Numbered from the stretch's first letter, positions 34,524 to 46,122 are shown. The stretch is 64,000 nucleotides of DNA from Brevundimonas sp. (GCF_027487935.1 NZ_JAIYCP010000010.1:152361-216360); one strand, 5' to 3'. Translations and numbers: made by a program. The notes: generated from the sequence alone by a model not told the origin.

Positions 34524-34623
34524 TCCACAGGAACATCGGGCACCGCTACATCTTGGGGTTAACGACACGTTTACACGCTTCATCTTGGCGTCTAGCGTTT
34601 GTGAACAGGTCGGGAGTCGAATC
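34524..34623 (+). promoter_or_regulatory. podJ control region: DnaA-like word, CtrA-like box, tandem GANTC
   Basis: In order: TCCACAGGAAC at 34524-34534 (within CTTTCCACA, 7 of 9 to the DnaA box), ACATCTTG at 34548-34555, TTAA-CGACACG-TTTA at 34559-34573 (CtrA-like), a second CATCTTG at 34581-34587, and two touching CcrM sites GAGTC and GAATC at 34614-34623 just before the GTG start. Two further TTAA half-sites lie at 34465 and 34482. In Caulobacter podJ is controlled by DnaA, GcrA and CtrA. Confidence 0.5.
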
Positions 34624-34624
34624 A

Positions 34625-37408
34625 GTGAGGGCAGCCGCGGCACCCTGGAGCGTGAAGGGCATAGAGCCCAAGGCGCGAGAGATCGCCAAGGACCTTGCGC
34701 GTCGTTCGGGCATGACTCTGGGTGAGTGGCTGAACACCATCATCCTGGAAGACAGTGACGATGACGAGGGCGGGTTCACGCCGCTGTCGCGTCGCTCGCA
34801 TGCTGCCGACAGCATCGACCGTCGCGGCCGCAGCCGCCGCATGGACGATGCCTACGGTTCGGGCGTGAGCGAAGACCAGTTGCATCGGCTCGGTGCCTCG
34901 ATCGATGCCATCGCCGCCCGGCTCGAGGCGGCCGAGCGCCGTTCCACCGTCGCCATCCAGGGAGTCGACCAGGCTGTCACCGGCCTTGTGCGCCGGCTGG
35001 AGGGGCAGGACGAGACCGGCAGGGCCAGCAGTCGCCGCATCGACGATATCGCCGAGGAGCTGCGCGAGGGGCATCGGCGTCTGCGCCGTTTCGAGCAGGA
35101 GGTGGGACCGCAAACCGCCGAAACCTTCGGTAAGGTAGAGACCACCCTGGGGGTCCTCGCCAGTCGTCTCTACGACATCGAGGAGCGCCAGCGTTCGAGC
35201 GTGAACGAGCTGCGCCAACGGATGGACGGGGTCGAGAAGGTGGCCGGGCCCGGTATCGGGCCGGAGTTGCTGGCCCAGGTCGGCCAGCGGCTGGATCAGG
35301 CCCAGGGGCGCACGTCCGAGGCCCTGCGCAATCTGCAGGCCTCATTCGCCGGGCTGGACCAGCGCCTGCGCGCTGCCGAGTCCCGCGCCGAGCCGGAGAG
35401 CTTCCGCGAGGCGGCCCGGTTTGAAAAACTGGCCGAGACGCTGAGCCGTCAGGTCGAGGGAAACCGCGTCGAGATGATGCGGCGGCTCGACACGGCCGAG
35501 TCCGAAGGTCGGATGGACCGCATCGAACGCGCCGTCCTGGCCATCGGCGACCAGGTCAAGGCGTCCGAGGAGCGGTCGGCCAAGGCGGTCGAGGCCATGG
35601 GCCACGAGGTTCTGCGCATCGCCCAGAACCTGAACGGCCGGGTCGGGTCGATCGAGGCCGAGGCCCCGGTCCGTTTCGAGCAGCTGAGCCGCAAGGTCGA
35701 GCTCGACATGGGCCGGCTTGCCCAGGGCTTCGAGCAGCGACTGACCGCTACCGACGACCGTCACGCCCTCGCGCTGGAGAAGCTGGGCGGTGAGATTACC
35801 CGTATTTCAGACCGGCTGAGCGAGCGGATTGCCCAGTCCGAGCGGCGCTCCCAACAGGCACTGGACGACATCGGTCGCCGACTGGCGGACAGTTCTGCCC
35901 GCATCGAACAGAGCTATGACCGGGCCTCCGGCGAGCTGGCCGAGCGCATGCGGATGTCGGAGGAGCGCACCGCGGCCCTGATCGCCGAGGCGCGGAACAA
36001 TATCGAGCGCCGGGCCGAGCCGGTGGTCCCTGTCCCTGACACTGCAACGGATTCCGACTGGCGGGCTGCGGCCTTCCCGGATGCGGCCTTCCCGGGCGCG
36101 CCCTTCACTGACGCGGTCTTTGACGACCCGATCTACGCCGAGCAGCAGGCCTGGTCCGCCGGGCTCGCCCCTCCTGAGCCGGACCCTGTGCCCGCCGGCT
36201 ATCGGGCCCCGGTCGACCAGGTGCTCAGCGCCGAGGCCAGCCTTGACGCTGTCTTGCGCGGCCCGCGCGTGGAGGATGCGTCGCTGGTCGGATCGCCCCC
36301 GTTCGGCAGCCGGCCCGCCACGACATCGCTGCATGAAGAGTTCGGGTCCGCACCCGAGGCGCCTCTGGCATCGGAGAGCGTCGGCCATGGGTTCGGCGGT
36401 GCCGACGTCGCGGACGCCCTCGAAGCGACGGCCCCGGCCGGTCTTGCCCCCGCCTTTGACGGGGAAGATGTCGGGTTCGGCGGTGAGACGGATTTCGTCG
36501 ACCGTCACGCCTTGCGTGCCGCAGCGGCACAGGGGCGCGCCTCATCGACCCGCCAGACCATCGACGCGGCTCGCGCCGCCATGGCGACTCCTGTTGTCGA
36601 GGCACCGGTCCGTTCGGGTTTCGGCATCAAGCGTGGCGGCAAGTCCCGCCTGCAGGAGCGGCTGGACAAACAGGCTTCCAAAGGTGGCGGCACGGTCCGC
36701 AAAGCGCTGGGGGCTTCGGCCGTCGCGATCTTTCTGACCGCCGGCGTCACCTATGCGACGGGCCAGTTGACCGGCACCGGTGTGGCCATCTCCGGCTTGC
36801 CGGGGGTGGATCCGGCGAAACCGCTCGCGGCGCTAGCCGTCGTGCCGGCGGTGGCGTCACCCGCTGATCTGGCCCGCGGCGAGGACCTCTACGGCCAGGC
36901 GACGGCCCTGCTCGATGCCGACGAGGCCGGTGGGATCGATCTGCTCAAGCAGGCTGCCGCCACGGGCTATACGCCGGCCCAGCTGCATCTGGCCGGCCTC
37001 TATCAGGACGGCGTCAAGGGCTTGCCGCTCAATCTGGCGGAAGCCCGGGCCTGGGCGCGCCGGGCGGCGGATGGTGGCGACGCAAGAGGGATGCATGCCT
37101 ATGGCATGTATCTGTTCGATGGTGCCGGCGGCGACCAGAACCGGGCCGAGGCGCTGGACTGGCTCAAGCGGGCAGCGGTGCTGGGTCTGGTCGACAGCCA
37201 GTTCAATGTCGCCAAACTCTATGAGACCGGCGACCAGGGCATCGAGGCCGACCTGACCGAAGCCTACAAGTGGTATCTGATCGCGGCGCGCGCGGGCGAC
37301 ACCGACGCCCGGGCGGCGGTCGAGCGCCTGCGCGCCTCGCTGCCGGCCGCGGACCAGGCCAAGGCCCGGACAGAGGCCGAGAGTTTCTCGATCGAGCCAC
37401 TCGCCTGA
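34625..37408 (+). CDS. podJ: polar organelle development protein PodJ
   Basis: PodJ is the polar scaffold that recruits pilus, stalk and division-signalling proteins in Caulobacter. The 927-aa protein begins 'PWSVKGIEPKAREIAKDLARRSGMTLGEWLN', the conserved N-terminal segment. A long coiled coil (about 75-470), an acidic Pro-rich region (about 475-640), one transmembrane helix near residues 696-715 and a periplasmic Sel1-repeat domain (about 760-910, 'GYTPAQLHLAGLYQDG', 'AKLYETG') follow. GTG 34625 is chosen because conserved sequence starts right after it and it follows CGGGAG; the frame is open to 34553. The length is close to Caulobacter PodJ. Confidence 0.92.
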   Translation: MRAAAAPWSVKGIEPKAREIAKDLARRSGMTLGEWLNTIILEDSDDDEGGFTPLSRRSHAADSIDRRGRSRRMDDAYGSGVSEDQLHRLGASIDAIAARLEAAERRSTVAIQGVDQAVTGLVRRLEGQDETGRASSRRIDDIAEELREGHRRLRRFEQEVGPQTAETFGKVETTLGVLASRLYDIEERQRSSVNELRQRMDGVEKVAGPGIGPELLAQVGQRLDQAQGRTSEALRNLQASFAGLDQRLRAAESRAEPESFREAARFEKLAETLSRQVEGNRVEMMRRLDTAESEGRMDRIERAVLAIGDQVKASEERSAKAVEAMGHEVLRIAQNLNGRVGSIEAEAPVRFEQLSRKVELDMGRLAQGFEQRLTATDDRHALALEKLGGEITRISDRLSERIAQSERRSQQALDDIGRRLADSSARIEQSYDRASGELAERMRMSEERTAALIAEARNNIERRAEPVVPVPDTATDSDWRAAAFPDAAFPGAPFTDAVFDDPIYAEQQAWSAGLAPPEPDPVPAGYRAPVDQVLSAEASLDAVLRGPRVEDASLVGSPPFGSRPATTSLHEEFGSAPEAPLASESVGHGFGGADVADALEATAPAGLAPAFDGEDVGFGGETDFVDRHALRAAAAQGRASSTRQTIDAARAAMATPVVEAPVRSGFGIKRGGKSRLQERLDKQASKGGGTVRKALGASAVAIFLTAGVTYATGQLTGTGVAISGLPGVDPAKPLAALAVVPAVASPADLARGEDLYGQATALLDADEAGGIDLLKQAAATGYTPAQLHLAGLYQDGVKGLPLNLAEARAWARRAADGGDARGMHAYGMYLFDGAGGDQNRAEALDWLKRAAVLGLVDSQFNVAKLYETGDQGIEADLTEAYKWYLIAARAGDTDARAAVERLRASLPAADQAKARTEAESFSIEPLA

Positions 37409-37532
37409 CGCGGGAGGGGCGAGCTTTTCTGGCGCATCGGGTGGCGGGAGCCGCCCGGTGGGTCTAGGACACCAGCAGTTCCGTCGTCGCCTTTCCGGCG
37501 CCTAGCCTCAGTTCCAGCCGAAGGCGCGTCCT

Positions 37533-38456
37533 TTGGATATCTATCTGCCGATCGCCGAGGTTTCGGTGAACTGGCCGCTCCTGGTTCTGCTGGGCGCGAC
37601 GGTCGGATTCGTGTCCGGTCTGTTCGGCGTCGGCGGCGGCTTCCTGATGGCCCCGATCCTGATCTTTCTGGGCATTCCCCCGTCGGTAGCGGTGGCCAGC
37701 CAGGCCAGCCATGTGGTGGCCTCCTCGACCTCGGGCGTGATCGCCTACACCAGCCAGAAGGCGGTCGACTATCGCATCGGCGGAGTCATGGCGCTGGGCG
37801 GGGTCCTCGGGGCGTTGGCGGGCGTCGAGCTGTTCCGCTATCTGCGTCTGCTGGGTCAGGCGGACATGGTGGTGGCCCTGTCCTACCTGCTCTTCCTCGG
37901 CACCATCGGCACCCTGATGCTCTACGAGAGCCTCGGCCAGATCCTGCGCCGGGTGCGCGGCGAGGTCCTGCCGCATCGGGAGCGCCGCCGGCCGCTGTGG
38001 CTGTATGGCCTGCCGCTGAAGATGCGCTTCCCCCGCTCGGGTCTCTATATCAGCGCCATTCCACCCTTGGTGCTCGGCGGCTTCGCGGGCATCCTGTCGG
38101 CCATCATGGGCGTCGGCGGCGGCTTCATCCTCGTACCGGCCATGCTCTATGTGCTGCGCATGAAGGCCGGGGTGGTGGTGGGCACCAGCCTGTTTCAGAT
38201 CATCATCGTCACCGCCGTGACCACCATCCTCCAGGCAGGACGCAACCAGACCGTCGACATTGTCCTGTCGACCCTCTTGCTGGTCGGCGGCGTGGTCGGG
38301 GCCCAGTACGGGGCGCGGCTGTCGGGACGGTTCCGGCCGGATGTGCTGCGGGCGCTGCTGGCCCTGATCGTCCTGCTGGTCGGCATCCAGATCGGGTTGG
38401 ACCTGTTCGTGCGGCCGTCGGACCTGTTCGCCTTTGCGCCCGGAGTTCCCGAATGA
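37533..38456 (+). CDS. TSUP (TauE/SafE) family sulfite/sulfonate-type transporter
   Basis: The 307-aa membrane protein contains the duplicated TSUP half-motifs 'GLFGVGGGFLMAPIL' and 'IMGVGGGFILVPAML', each in a half with about four helices. TSUP proteins export sulfite, organosulfonates or related anions. It starts at TTG 37533 (MDIYLPIAEVS). The TIGR02186 gene follows 10 bp after its stop, a pair conserved across alphaproteobacteria. Confidence 0.88.
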   Translation: MDIYLPIAEVSVNWPLLVLLGATVGFVSGLFGVGGGFLMAPILIFLGIPPSVAVASQASHVVASSTSGVIAYTSQKAVDYRIGGVMALGGVLGALAGVELFRYLRLLGQADMVVALSYLLFLGTIGTLMLYESLGQILRRVRGEVLPHRERRRPLWLYGLPLKMRFPRSGLYISAIPPLVLGGFAGILSAIMGVGGGFILVPAMLYVLRMKAGVVVGTSLFQIIIVTAVTTILQAGRNQTVDIVLSTLLLVGGVVGAQYGARLSGRFRPDVLRALLALIVLLVGIQIGLDLFVRPSDLFAFAPGVPE

Positions 38457-38466
38457 AGGTGCCCGG

Positions 38467-39276
38467 GTGATACAGGTCCTTCCACCCCCGCCGCCGGCGA
38501 TCGTCGCCCCTGCGCCGGAACGCTCGACCGGCACGATCGGCCAGGTCCGGGTCGCTGCCGCGATGACCGACGCGCGGGTCATGATCGACTCCCGGTTCAG
38601 CGGAGCCTCGATCGTCCTCTACGGGGCTGTCTTCAATCCGACGGACCGACCGGCCGATGTGGTGGTCGTGGTCCGCGGCCCGGACGGTCCCGTGCGTCTG
38701 GTCAAGAAGACCCGCAACATGGGCTTCTGGCTCAACAGCCGTCCGGTGCTGTTCGAGGGTGCGCCCGGCTTCTACATGACCGCCTCGACCCGGCCCCTGT
38801 CCGACATCGCCGACTTCGGCCAGTTGCGCCGTCTGGGCGTCGGCGTCGACCATCTGAGAATCGCCGCCCCGCAGGAAAGCCGCACCGTCACCCGCTATGG
38901 CGTGCGCGATGTGGTCGTCAGCCGGCTGGGTGAGGACTATCTCGACTATCGTCGCGCCGTGATCCGGCTGCGCGAGGCGGCGGCGCTCTACAATACCGAT
39001 CCGGACGGGGTGGAGTTCGTCGATACCGGCCTGTTCCGGGCGGAGCTGGACCTGCCCGCCGTGGCCCCCACCGGCCAGTATTTCGCCGAGGTCTGGCTGT
39101 TCCAGGACGGCGAGCCGGTCTCCGTCTCCAACCTGACCATGACCGTCGAAAAGGTCGGCATAGAGCGCGACATCTATGAGTTCGCCCATCGGCGGCCTTG
39201 GAGCTACGGCGTGCTGACCGTGCTGCTGGCGGCCCTTATGGGATGGGCGGCGAGCCGGGTGTTCAGGCGGACGTGA
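38467..39276 (+). CDS. TIGR02186-family membrane-anchored protein
   Basis: The 269-aa protein has the TIGR02186 core 'VMIDSRFSGASIVLYGAVFNP', 'WLNSRPVLFEGAPGFYMTAST' and a C-terminal helix 'GVLTVLLAALMGWAASRVF'. The chosen start is GTG 38467 after AAGG. From it the N-terminus is Pro-rich (IQVLPPPPPAIVAPAP) with no clear signal peptide, although homologues are usually exported. It may be an anchored periplasmic partner of the TSUP transporter; that is inference from conserved pairing. Confidence 0.8.
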   Translation: MIQVLPPPPPAIVAPAPERSTGTIGQVRVAAAMTDARVMIDSRFSGASIVLYGAVFNPTDRPADVVVVVRGPDGPVRLVKKTRNMGFWLNSRPVLFEGAPGFYMTASTRPLSDIADFGQLRRLGVGVDHLRIAAPQESRTVTRYGVRDVVVSRLGEDYLDYRRAVIRLREAAALYNTDPDGVEFVDTGLFRAELDLPAVAPTGQYFAEVWLFQDGEPVSVSNLTMTVEKVGIERDIYEFAHRRPWSYGVLTVLLAALMGWAASRVFRRT

Positions 39277-39386
39277 GCGCATCCCCGGCGGGTATTGGTT
39301 TGCGCGCTTGACGCGAGCGGCGGGCCGGGGAAGGTTGCAGACCGACAGCGGATCAGCGTTCGCCGACCGAACCTTGGGGAAGTTTG

Positions 39387-39941
39387 ATGAAATATCGCGT
39401 GGGTGTTCTTGGACTCGTGGGCTGCGCACTGGCCGCTTGCGGCTCTGATCCGGAGGCCCAGGCCGCAAGACGCGAGCACCAGCGCGCCGCGGTTGCTGAG
39501 GCGGGTGCCGGCGACGAGGTGCTGGCGGTCTGCGGTCCCTTTCTTCCCCGCGTGGGAACCAGCTCGGCGATCGCCTTGCCCGCGGGGGGAAAATTCATCG
39601 CTTTCATCGAGCGTGCAGACGAGACGCTGGTTGTCCGCGAGCCGTTCGCGATACCGTCCAATCCGCCAATCACCCAGGATCCGACCCTTGTCGCGGTCGA
39701 TGCAGAAGGGCGTCCGATAACCGCCGGACCGACGGCCAGAAACGCCATCCTTCGTCGACGGACCATCACGCCGTGGAGTTCCAGCTTCAACGCCGGCCTC
39801 TGGCGCGCCGATGCCCAGGGCGGGCCTTCGGGCAATGATAGCGAGACCTACAACGTCTCGAAATCGTGGTCCGGCCACAAGGCGGAGGCTGTGGTCTCCA
39901 TCAACGGCCAGGCCTCCGAGTTCACCGCTGACTGCAGCTAG
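39387..39941 (+). CDS. predicted lipoprotein, function unknown
   Basis: The 184-aa protein starts MKYRVGVLGLVGCALAACGSD; the LAAC lipobox predicts lipidation at Cys18-19. The rest is a mixed beta-rich region with two later Cys ('VCGPF', 'ADCS') that may pair. GGGGAAG precedes the ATG. I do not recognise a family. It is flanked by a 110-bp gap and a 138-bp gap without other genes. Confidence 0.7.
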   Translation: MKYRVGVLGLVGCALAACGSDPEAQAARREHQRAAVAEAGAGDEVLAVCGPFLPRVGTSSAIALPAGGKFIAFIERADETLVVREPFAIPSNPPITQDPTLVAVDAEGRPITAGPTARNAILRRRTITPWSSSFNAGLWRADAQGGPSGNDSETYNVSKSWSGHKAEAVVSINGQASEFTADCS

Positions 39942-40079
39942 GGACCCGAGCCGGCTCGCTTCCTCGCCGACATCCTGACGGCGGCGCCGGACAGTTGTGG
40001 TTGCTCGCGGGCTAACCACCTTGCCCAGGAACCGGACCGTCACCGCTACGCTAATGGTCAAGCATGGAGGGCTTTCACA

Positions 40080-40289
40080 ATGCGCAGACTGTTCAGCACC
40101 GCCGCCCTGACCGCCGGCCTCTTCCTGGCCGCCGCCTCGTCCGCCCAGACGCCGTCGCCGGATCAGCGCAACGACTTCTGTTATCTGGAGTGCCAGTACC
40201 GCTGCTACATCATCTATCCCGGCGGCGGGCCGGCCTGGACGCGGTGCTACCTGCAATGCGCCGCCGAGCGATGCGGCTACGTCGGTTGA
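40080..40289 (+). CDS. small secreted cysteine-rich protein (twin CX3C)
   Basis: The 69-aa protein has a signal peptide (MRRLFSTAALTAGLFLAAASSAQ). The mature ~46-residue peptide is DQRNDFCYLECQYRCYI...RCYLQCAAERCGYVG. Its six cysteines are spaced C-x3-C-x3-C-x13-C-x3-C-x4-C, implying three disulphides formed in the periplasm across two helices. GGAGG precedes the ATG by 8 bases, so it is very likely translated. It resembles no named bacterial family I can identify. It converges with hisC, whose stop abuts it. Confidence 0.72.
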   Translation: MRRLFSTAALTAGLFLAAASSAQTPSPDQRNDFCYLECQYRCYIIYPGGGPAWTRCYLQCAAERCGYVG

Positions 40290-41396
40290 CTACGCCTGGG
40301 CCGCGAACTCGCTGAGCGCGTCGATCACCGCCCGGTTCTGGTCTTCCGTGCCCACCGTGATCCGCAGGCAGTCGGGCAGGCCGTAGCCGCCGACGGGACG
40401 GACGATGATGCCCCTGGAGTTCAGATAGTCATTGGCCGCCGCGGCGTTGCGGGTCGCATCGGGGAAGCGGACGAGGACGAAGTTTCCGGCCGAGGGGAAG
40501 ACGTCGAAGCCGAAGCCCTTGATGGCCTGGGTCAGGCGCGGCCGCCAGGCGTGGACGAGGTCGCGCGACGCCTTCTGGTGCGCCGCGTCGCCGAGGGCGG
40601 CGACGGCCGCCTCAATGCCGGGGACCGAGACGTTGAACGGCAGGCGGATGCGGTCGACCGCCTCGCAGACCGGCAGCGGCGCATAGCCGAAGCCGATCCG
40701 AAGGCCGCCGAGGCCGTGGATCTTGGAGAAGGTGCGGGTGACGATGATGTTGTCGCTGTTGCGGGCCAGCGGGAAGCTGGTCTCCCAGTCGGGCTCGGCG
40801 ACGAATTCGGCATAGGCCTCGTCGATGACCAGCAGGATGTGCGGCGGCAGGGCCGCGTGCAGCCGGCGGATTTCCTCGGCCGTATTGTAGCTGCCGGTCG
40901 GGTTGGACGGGCTGGAGACATAGACGATCCGGGTGCGGTCATCGACCTCGGCCAGGATGGCCTCGGGCGTCAGCCGGAAGTCGGGCTCGGGGGCCAGTTT
41001 GACCGAGGCCTGGTTGGCCAAGGCGCTGATACGATAGGCCAGAAAGCCGTATTTGCCGCTGACGATATTGTCGCCGGCGGTCAGATAGGTCTGGTTCAGC
41101 AGGGCGAAGACCTCGTCCGAGCCATTGCCGAAGATCAGCCGCCCGGGCTCCAGTCCATGGTGTTCCGCCACGGCGTCGCGCAGCTTCATCGCCCGGCCGT
41201 CGGGGTACATGTGGATATTGCCGATGGCGGCGGCATAGGCCTCGCGCGCCTTCTGGCCCGCACCCAGGGCATTCTCGTTGGACGACAGCTTCATCGGCTC
41301 GGCCACGCCCTCGATGCGCGACTTGCCGCCGACATAGGGGGCGATGTCGAGGATGCCGGGCTTGGCCACGGGAGCGTTTTGCGGGGCGTCGGTCAT
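40290..41396 (-). CDS. hisC: histidinol-phosphate aminotransferase
   Basis: The 368-aa class-I PLP aminotransferase contains 'KLSSNENALG', 'YPDGRAMKLRDAVAEHHGL', 'YVSSPSNPTGSYN' and 'VTRTFSKIHGLGGLRIGFG', with the PLP lysine in SKIHGLGG. In alphaproteobacteria this branch often also serves aromatic amino-acid transamination. The gene just upstream is related to chorismate mutase, so a role in tyrosine/phenylalanine synthesis is plausible. Start ATG 41396. Confidence 0.9.
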   Translation of the reverse strand: MTDAPQNAPVAKPGILDIAPYVGGKSRIEGVAEPMKLSSNENALGAGQKAREAYAAAIGNIHMYPDGRAMKLRDAVAEHHGLEPGRLIFGNGSDEVFALLNQTYLTAGDNIVSGKYGFLAYRISALANQASVKLAPEPDFRLTPEAILAEVDDRTRIVYVSSPSNPTGSYNTAEEIRRLHAALPPHILLVIDEAYAEFVAEPDWETSFPLARNSDNIIVTRTFSKIHGLGGLRIGFGYAPLPVCEAVDRIRLPFNVSVPGIEAAVAALGDAAHQKASRDLVHAWRPRLTQAIKGFGFDVFPSAGNFVLVRFPDATRNAAAANDYLNSRGIIVRPVGGYGLPDCLRITVGTEDQNRAVIDALSEFAAQA

Positions 41397-41404
41397 GGGC
41401 GCTT

Positions 41405-42100
41405 TCAGAACTGGGGGGCGGCGCCGATGACGCCGGAGAGGCTGCCGGGCGCGGATGCAAGCCGTCCGTCCTCAGCCTGCACATAGCCCGCGAGCACGAA
41501 CAGCTTCAAGCCGCCCGCCGCGATCAAGGGGCTGGCGACCAGGCCGGCGGCGCCCAGGGTCTCGACGATCCGGGCATCGGGAGCCTGGCTGTCGGTAGCC
41601 CAGAAGGTCCGGTCGTCGCCGGTCGGGCCGGGTTCGGCTCGTTGGATCATCAGGGCGCGGGGCAGGCCGTGGCGGTCATCGGGCAGGGCGGCGACGACGC
41701 GCAGCGCGGGCTCGGCCAGCAGCCGTCCCCACCAGGCCCTGCCCGGCGTCAGGTCCAGCAGGGCGCGTGAGCCATCGCGCACGGCGCCCAGGGCCTGCTC
41801 CGGCTCGGCGGCCATCCGGGCGGTCAGGCCGAAGCGATCGGCGGCGAGGGTCTGGCTGGTGGCTCCCCAGACAACCAGCGGCGCGCCGATCGCCGAATCG
41901 ATACGCCCGAGAACCGCACGCACCCCGGCAGTCGCCGCGGGCGGCAGATCCTTCAGCAGGTCTCGCAGGGCGATGGCGTCGGCGTCCTGCGAGGGACGGG
42001 GGCCGGCGGTGATCCGCAGACGCACCGCCTCCGCCACTGCCCGATCGAGCGCCAGCCGTTCGGTGTCGGCCTGTGGTTCTTCCAGGGGTTTGGCGGGCAT
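41405..42100 (-). CDS. chorismate-mutase-related protein
   Basis: The 231-aa protein ends 'GGLKLFVLAGYV...PGSLSGVIGAAP', as I recall in alphaproteobacterial proteins annotated as chorismate mutase that precede hisC/tyrA. The N-terminal helical part (residues 10-70, 'DRAVAEAVRLRITAGPRP') lacks the usual AroQ start 'RxxIDxxD', so mutase activity is uncertain. It may be a regulatory or degenerate form. Its start overlaps the end of the DUF2125 gene by 1 nt and it is 8 bp before hisC. Family assignment is from memory of the pattern and moderate only. Confidence 0.5.
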   Translation of the reverse strand: MPAKPLEEPQADTERLALDRAVAEAVRLRITAGPRPSQDADAIALRDLLKDLPPAATAGVRAVLGRIDSAIGAPLVVWGATSQTLAADRFGLTARMAAEPEQALGAVRDGSRALLDLTPGRAWWGRLLAEPALRVVAALPDDRHGLPRALMIQRAEPGPTGDDRTFWATDSQAPDARIVETLGAAGLVASPLIAAGGLKLFVLAGYVQAEDGRLASAPGSLSGVIGAAPQF

Positions 42101-43140
42101 CAGAACAGCCGCGGCGCCGGGGCCAGAGGGAAGGGCCCCAGCCAGGTGCGGCCGTCGCGGAACTGGATCACCAGATCGACGGGCCGCTCGCCCGCCGCAG
42201 CTGTGGCGGCTACGGCACCTGCCGCGCCAAGGCGGTTGACCGCACCGGATTGCGCGCGGGCCAGGCCGGCGATGACGGCCACCGGTTTCTCGGCGGTCAA
42301 GGCGAGCGACCCTTGCAGCCGCCCGTCGGCCCGGGCCGAGAGGGTTTCGCTGGAAATCAGGGCGGTGCTGTCCCCGGCCTTCAACCGGCCCCGCACGGCG
42401 GTGAACCGTCCGCCCGCCGCGGTCCAGGCGGCGAAGACGCCCGCTGAATCCATGCCCTGCAGGCGGCTGGCCCCGACGATCGTGCCCTCGACATCGGCGC
42501 TGAGCCGGCCTTGTCCGGTCGCACTCTCGACCGGCCCGCCGGGCCGGCCGCGTGCGTCGACCAGGCGGAACAGCACATCCAGTTCGTCGGTCGAGGCGAC
42601 GCCGTCGGTCAGATGCGGTCGGGTCTCCAGCTGGATCCGTTCGGCCGAGGCGATGGGAAAGGGCTCGGCCCCCTCAAGCGCGGTGAAGGTCGGGCGGATC
42701 ATCTCGGTCCTGAGGTCGGGGAAGCGGTCGCGCAGATGGCTGATGCTGAAGCGCAGACCGTCGCCGGCGATCGCGATCCGGCCCTTGCTCACCCGGGTCA
42801 GGGTCAGGCCGTCGGGAGCGACGACGACCCAGTGGTCGGGGTTCCAGCTGCTGGCCTCGGCCACCAGTTCGGGGGCCGACACGCCGTGGCCGGAGGGGGC
42901 AAGGATATCGGCCTGCGGCATCGACACCCGGGTTCGGAAGGGCCAGCCGGTGATGCGCACGGGGGCATGGGTGATGGTCCAGCCGTCCTGTTTCAGGGTC
43001 TCGACCTGGGCCGTCAGCCGGGTCTCGACCTGTGCGGTCAGCCAGAACCACCAGCCGGTCCAGCCGGCCAGCAGCAGTCCGACGATCACGAAGGGCACGG
43101 CGAGGCCGCGGCGGGAGTGGCGGGGGGCGGTGTCGGTCAT
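42100..43140 (-). CDS. DUF2125 family protein
   Basis: The 346-aa protein has one N-terminal membrane helix ('VPFVIVGLLLAGWTGWWFWL') and a long periplasmic region with repeating beta strands. The stretch 'GWTITHAPVRITGWPFRTRVSMPQADI' is diagnostic of DUF2125, an uncharacterised AsmA/YdgA-like alphaproteobacterial family possibly linked to the cell envelope. It lies downstream of the helicase (11 bp) and upstream of the chorismate-mutase-like gene. Confidence 0.85.
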   Translation of the reverse strand: MTDTAPRHSRRGLAVPFVIVGLLLAGWTGWWFWLTAQVETRLTAQVETLKQDGWTITHAPVRITGWPFRTRVSMPQADILAPSGHGVSAPELVAEASSWNPDHWVVVAPDGLTLTRVSKGRIAIAGDGLRFSISHLRDRFPDLRTEMIRPTFTALEGAEPFPIASAERIQLETRPHLTDGVASTDELDVLFRLVDARGRPGGPVESATGQGRLSADVEGTIVGASRLQGMDSAGVFAAWTAAGGRFTAVRGRLKAGDSTALISSETLSARADGRLQGSLALTAEKPVAVIAGLARAQSGAVNRLGAAGAVAATAAAGERPVDLVIQFRDGRTWLGPFPLAPAPRLF

Positions 43141-43151
43141 CGGGGCACCGT

Positions 43152-46043
<2,892 letters not shown>

Positions 46044-46097
46044 CTAGCCATGTGAAACGGAACGGGAACATTTCCTTGACGCGAGCGTGAACGCAAG

Positions 46098-46122
46098 ATA
46101 TGGCTATATACTATAGCCATAT
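46098..46122. promoter_or_regulatory. toxin-antitoxin operator palindrome
   Basis: ATATGGCTATA (46098-46108) and TATAGCCATAT (46112-46122) are exact reverse complements around TAC. The palindrome lies just before the ribosome site AGGAG and GTG start of the Phd-like antitoxin, as expected for an autorepressed Phd/YefM operon. Its AT-richness contrasts with the surroundings; it may overlap a -10 element. Confidence 0.8.
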
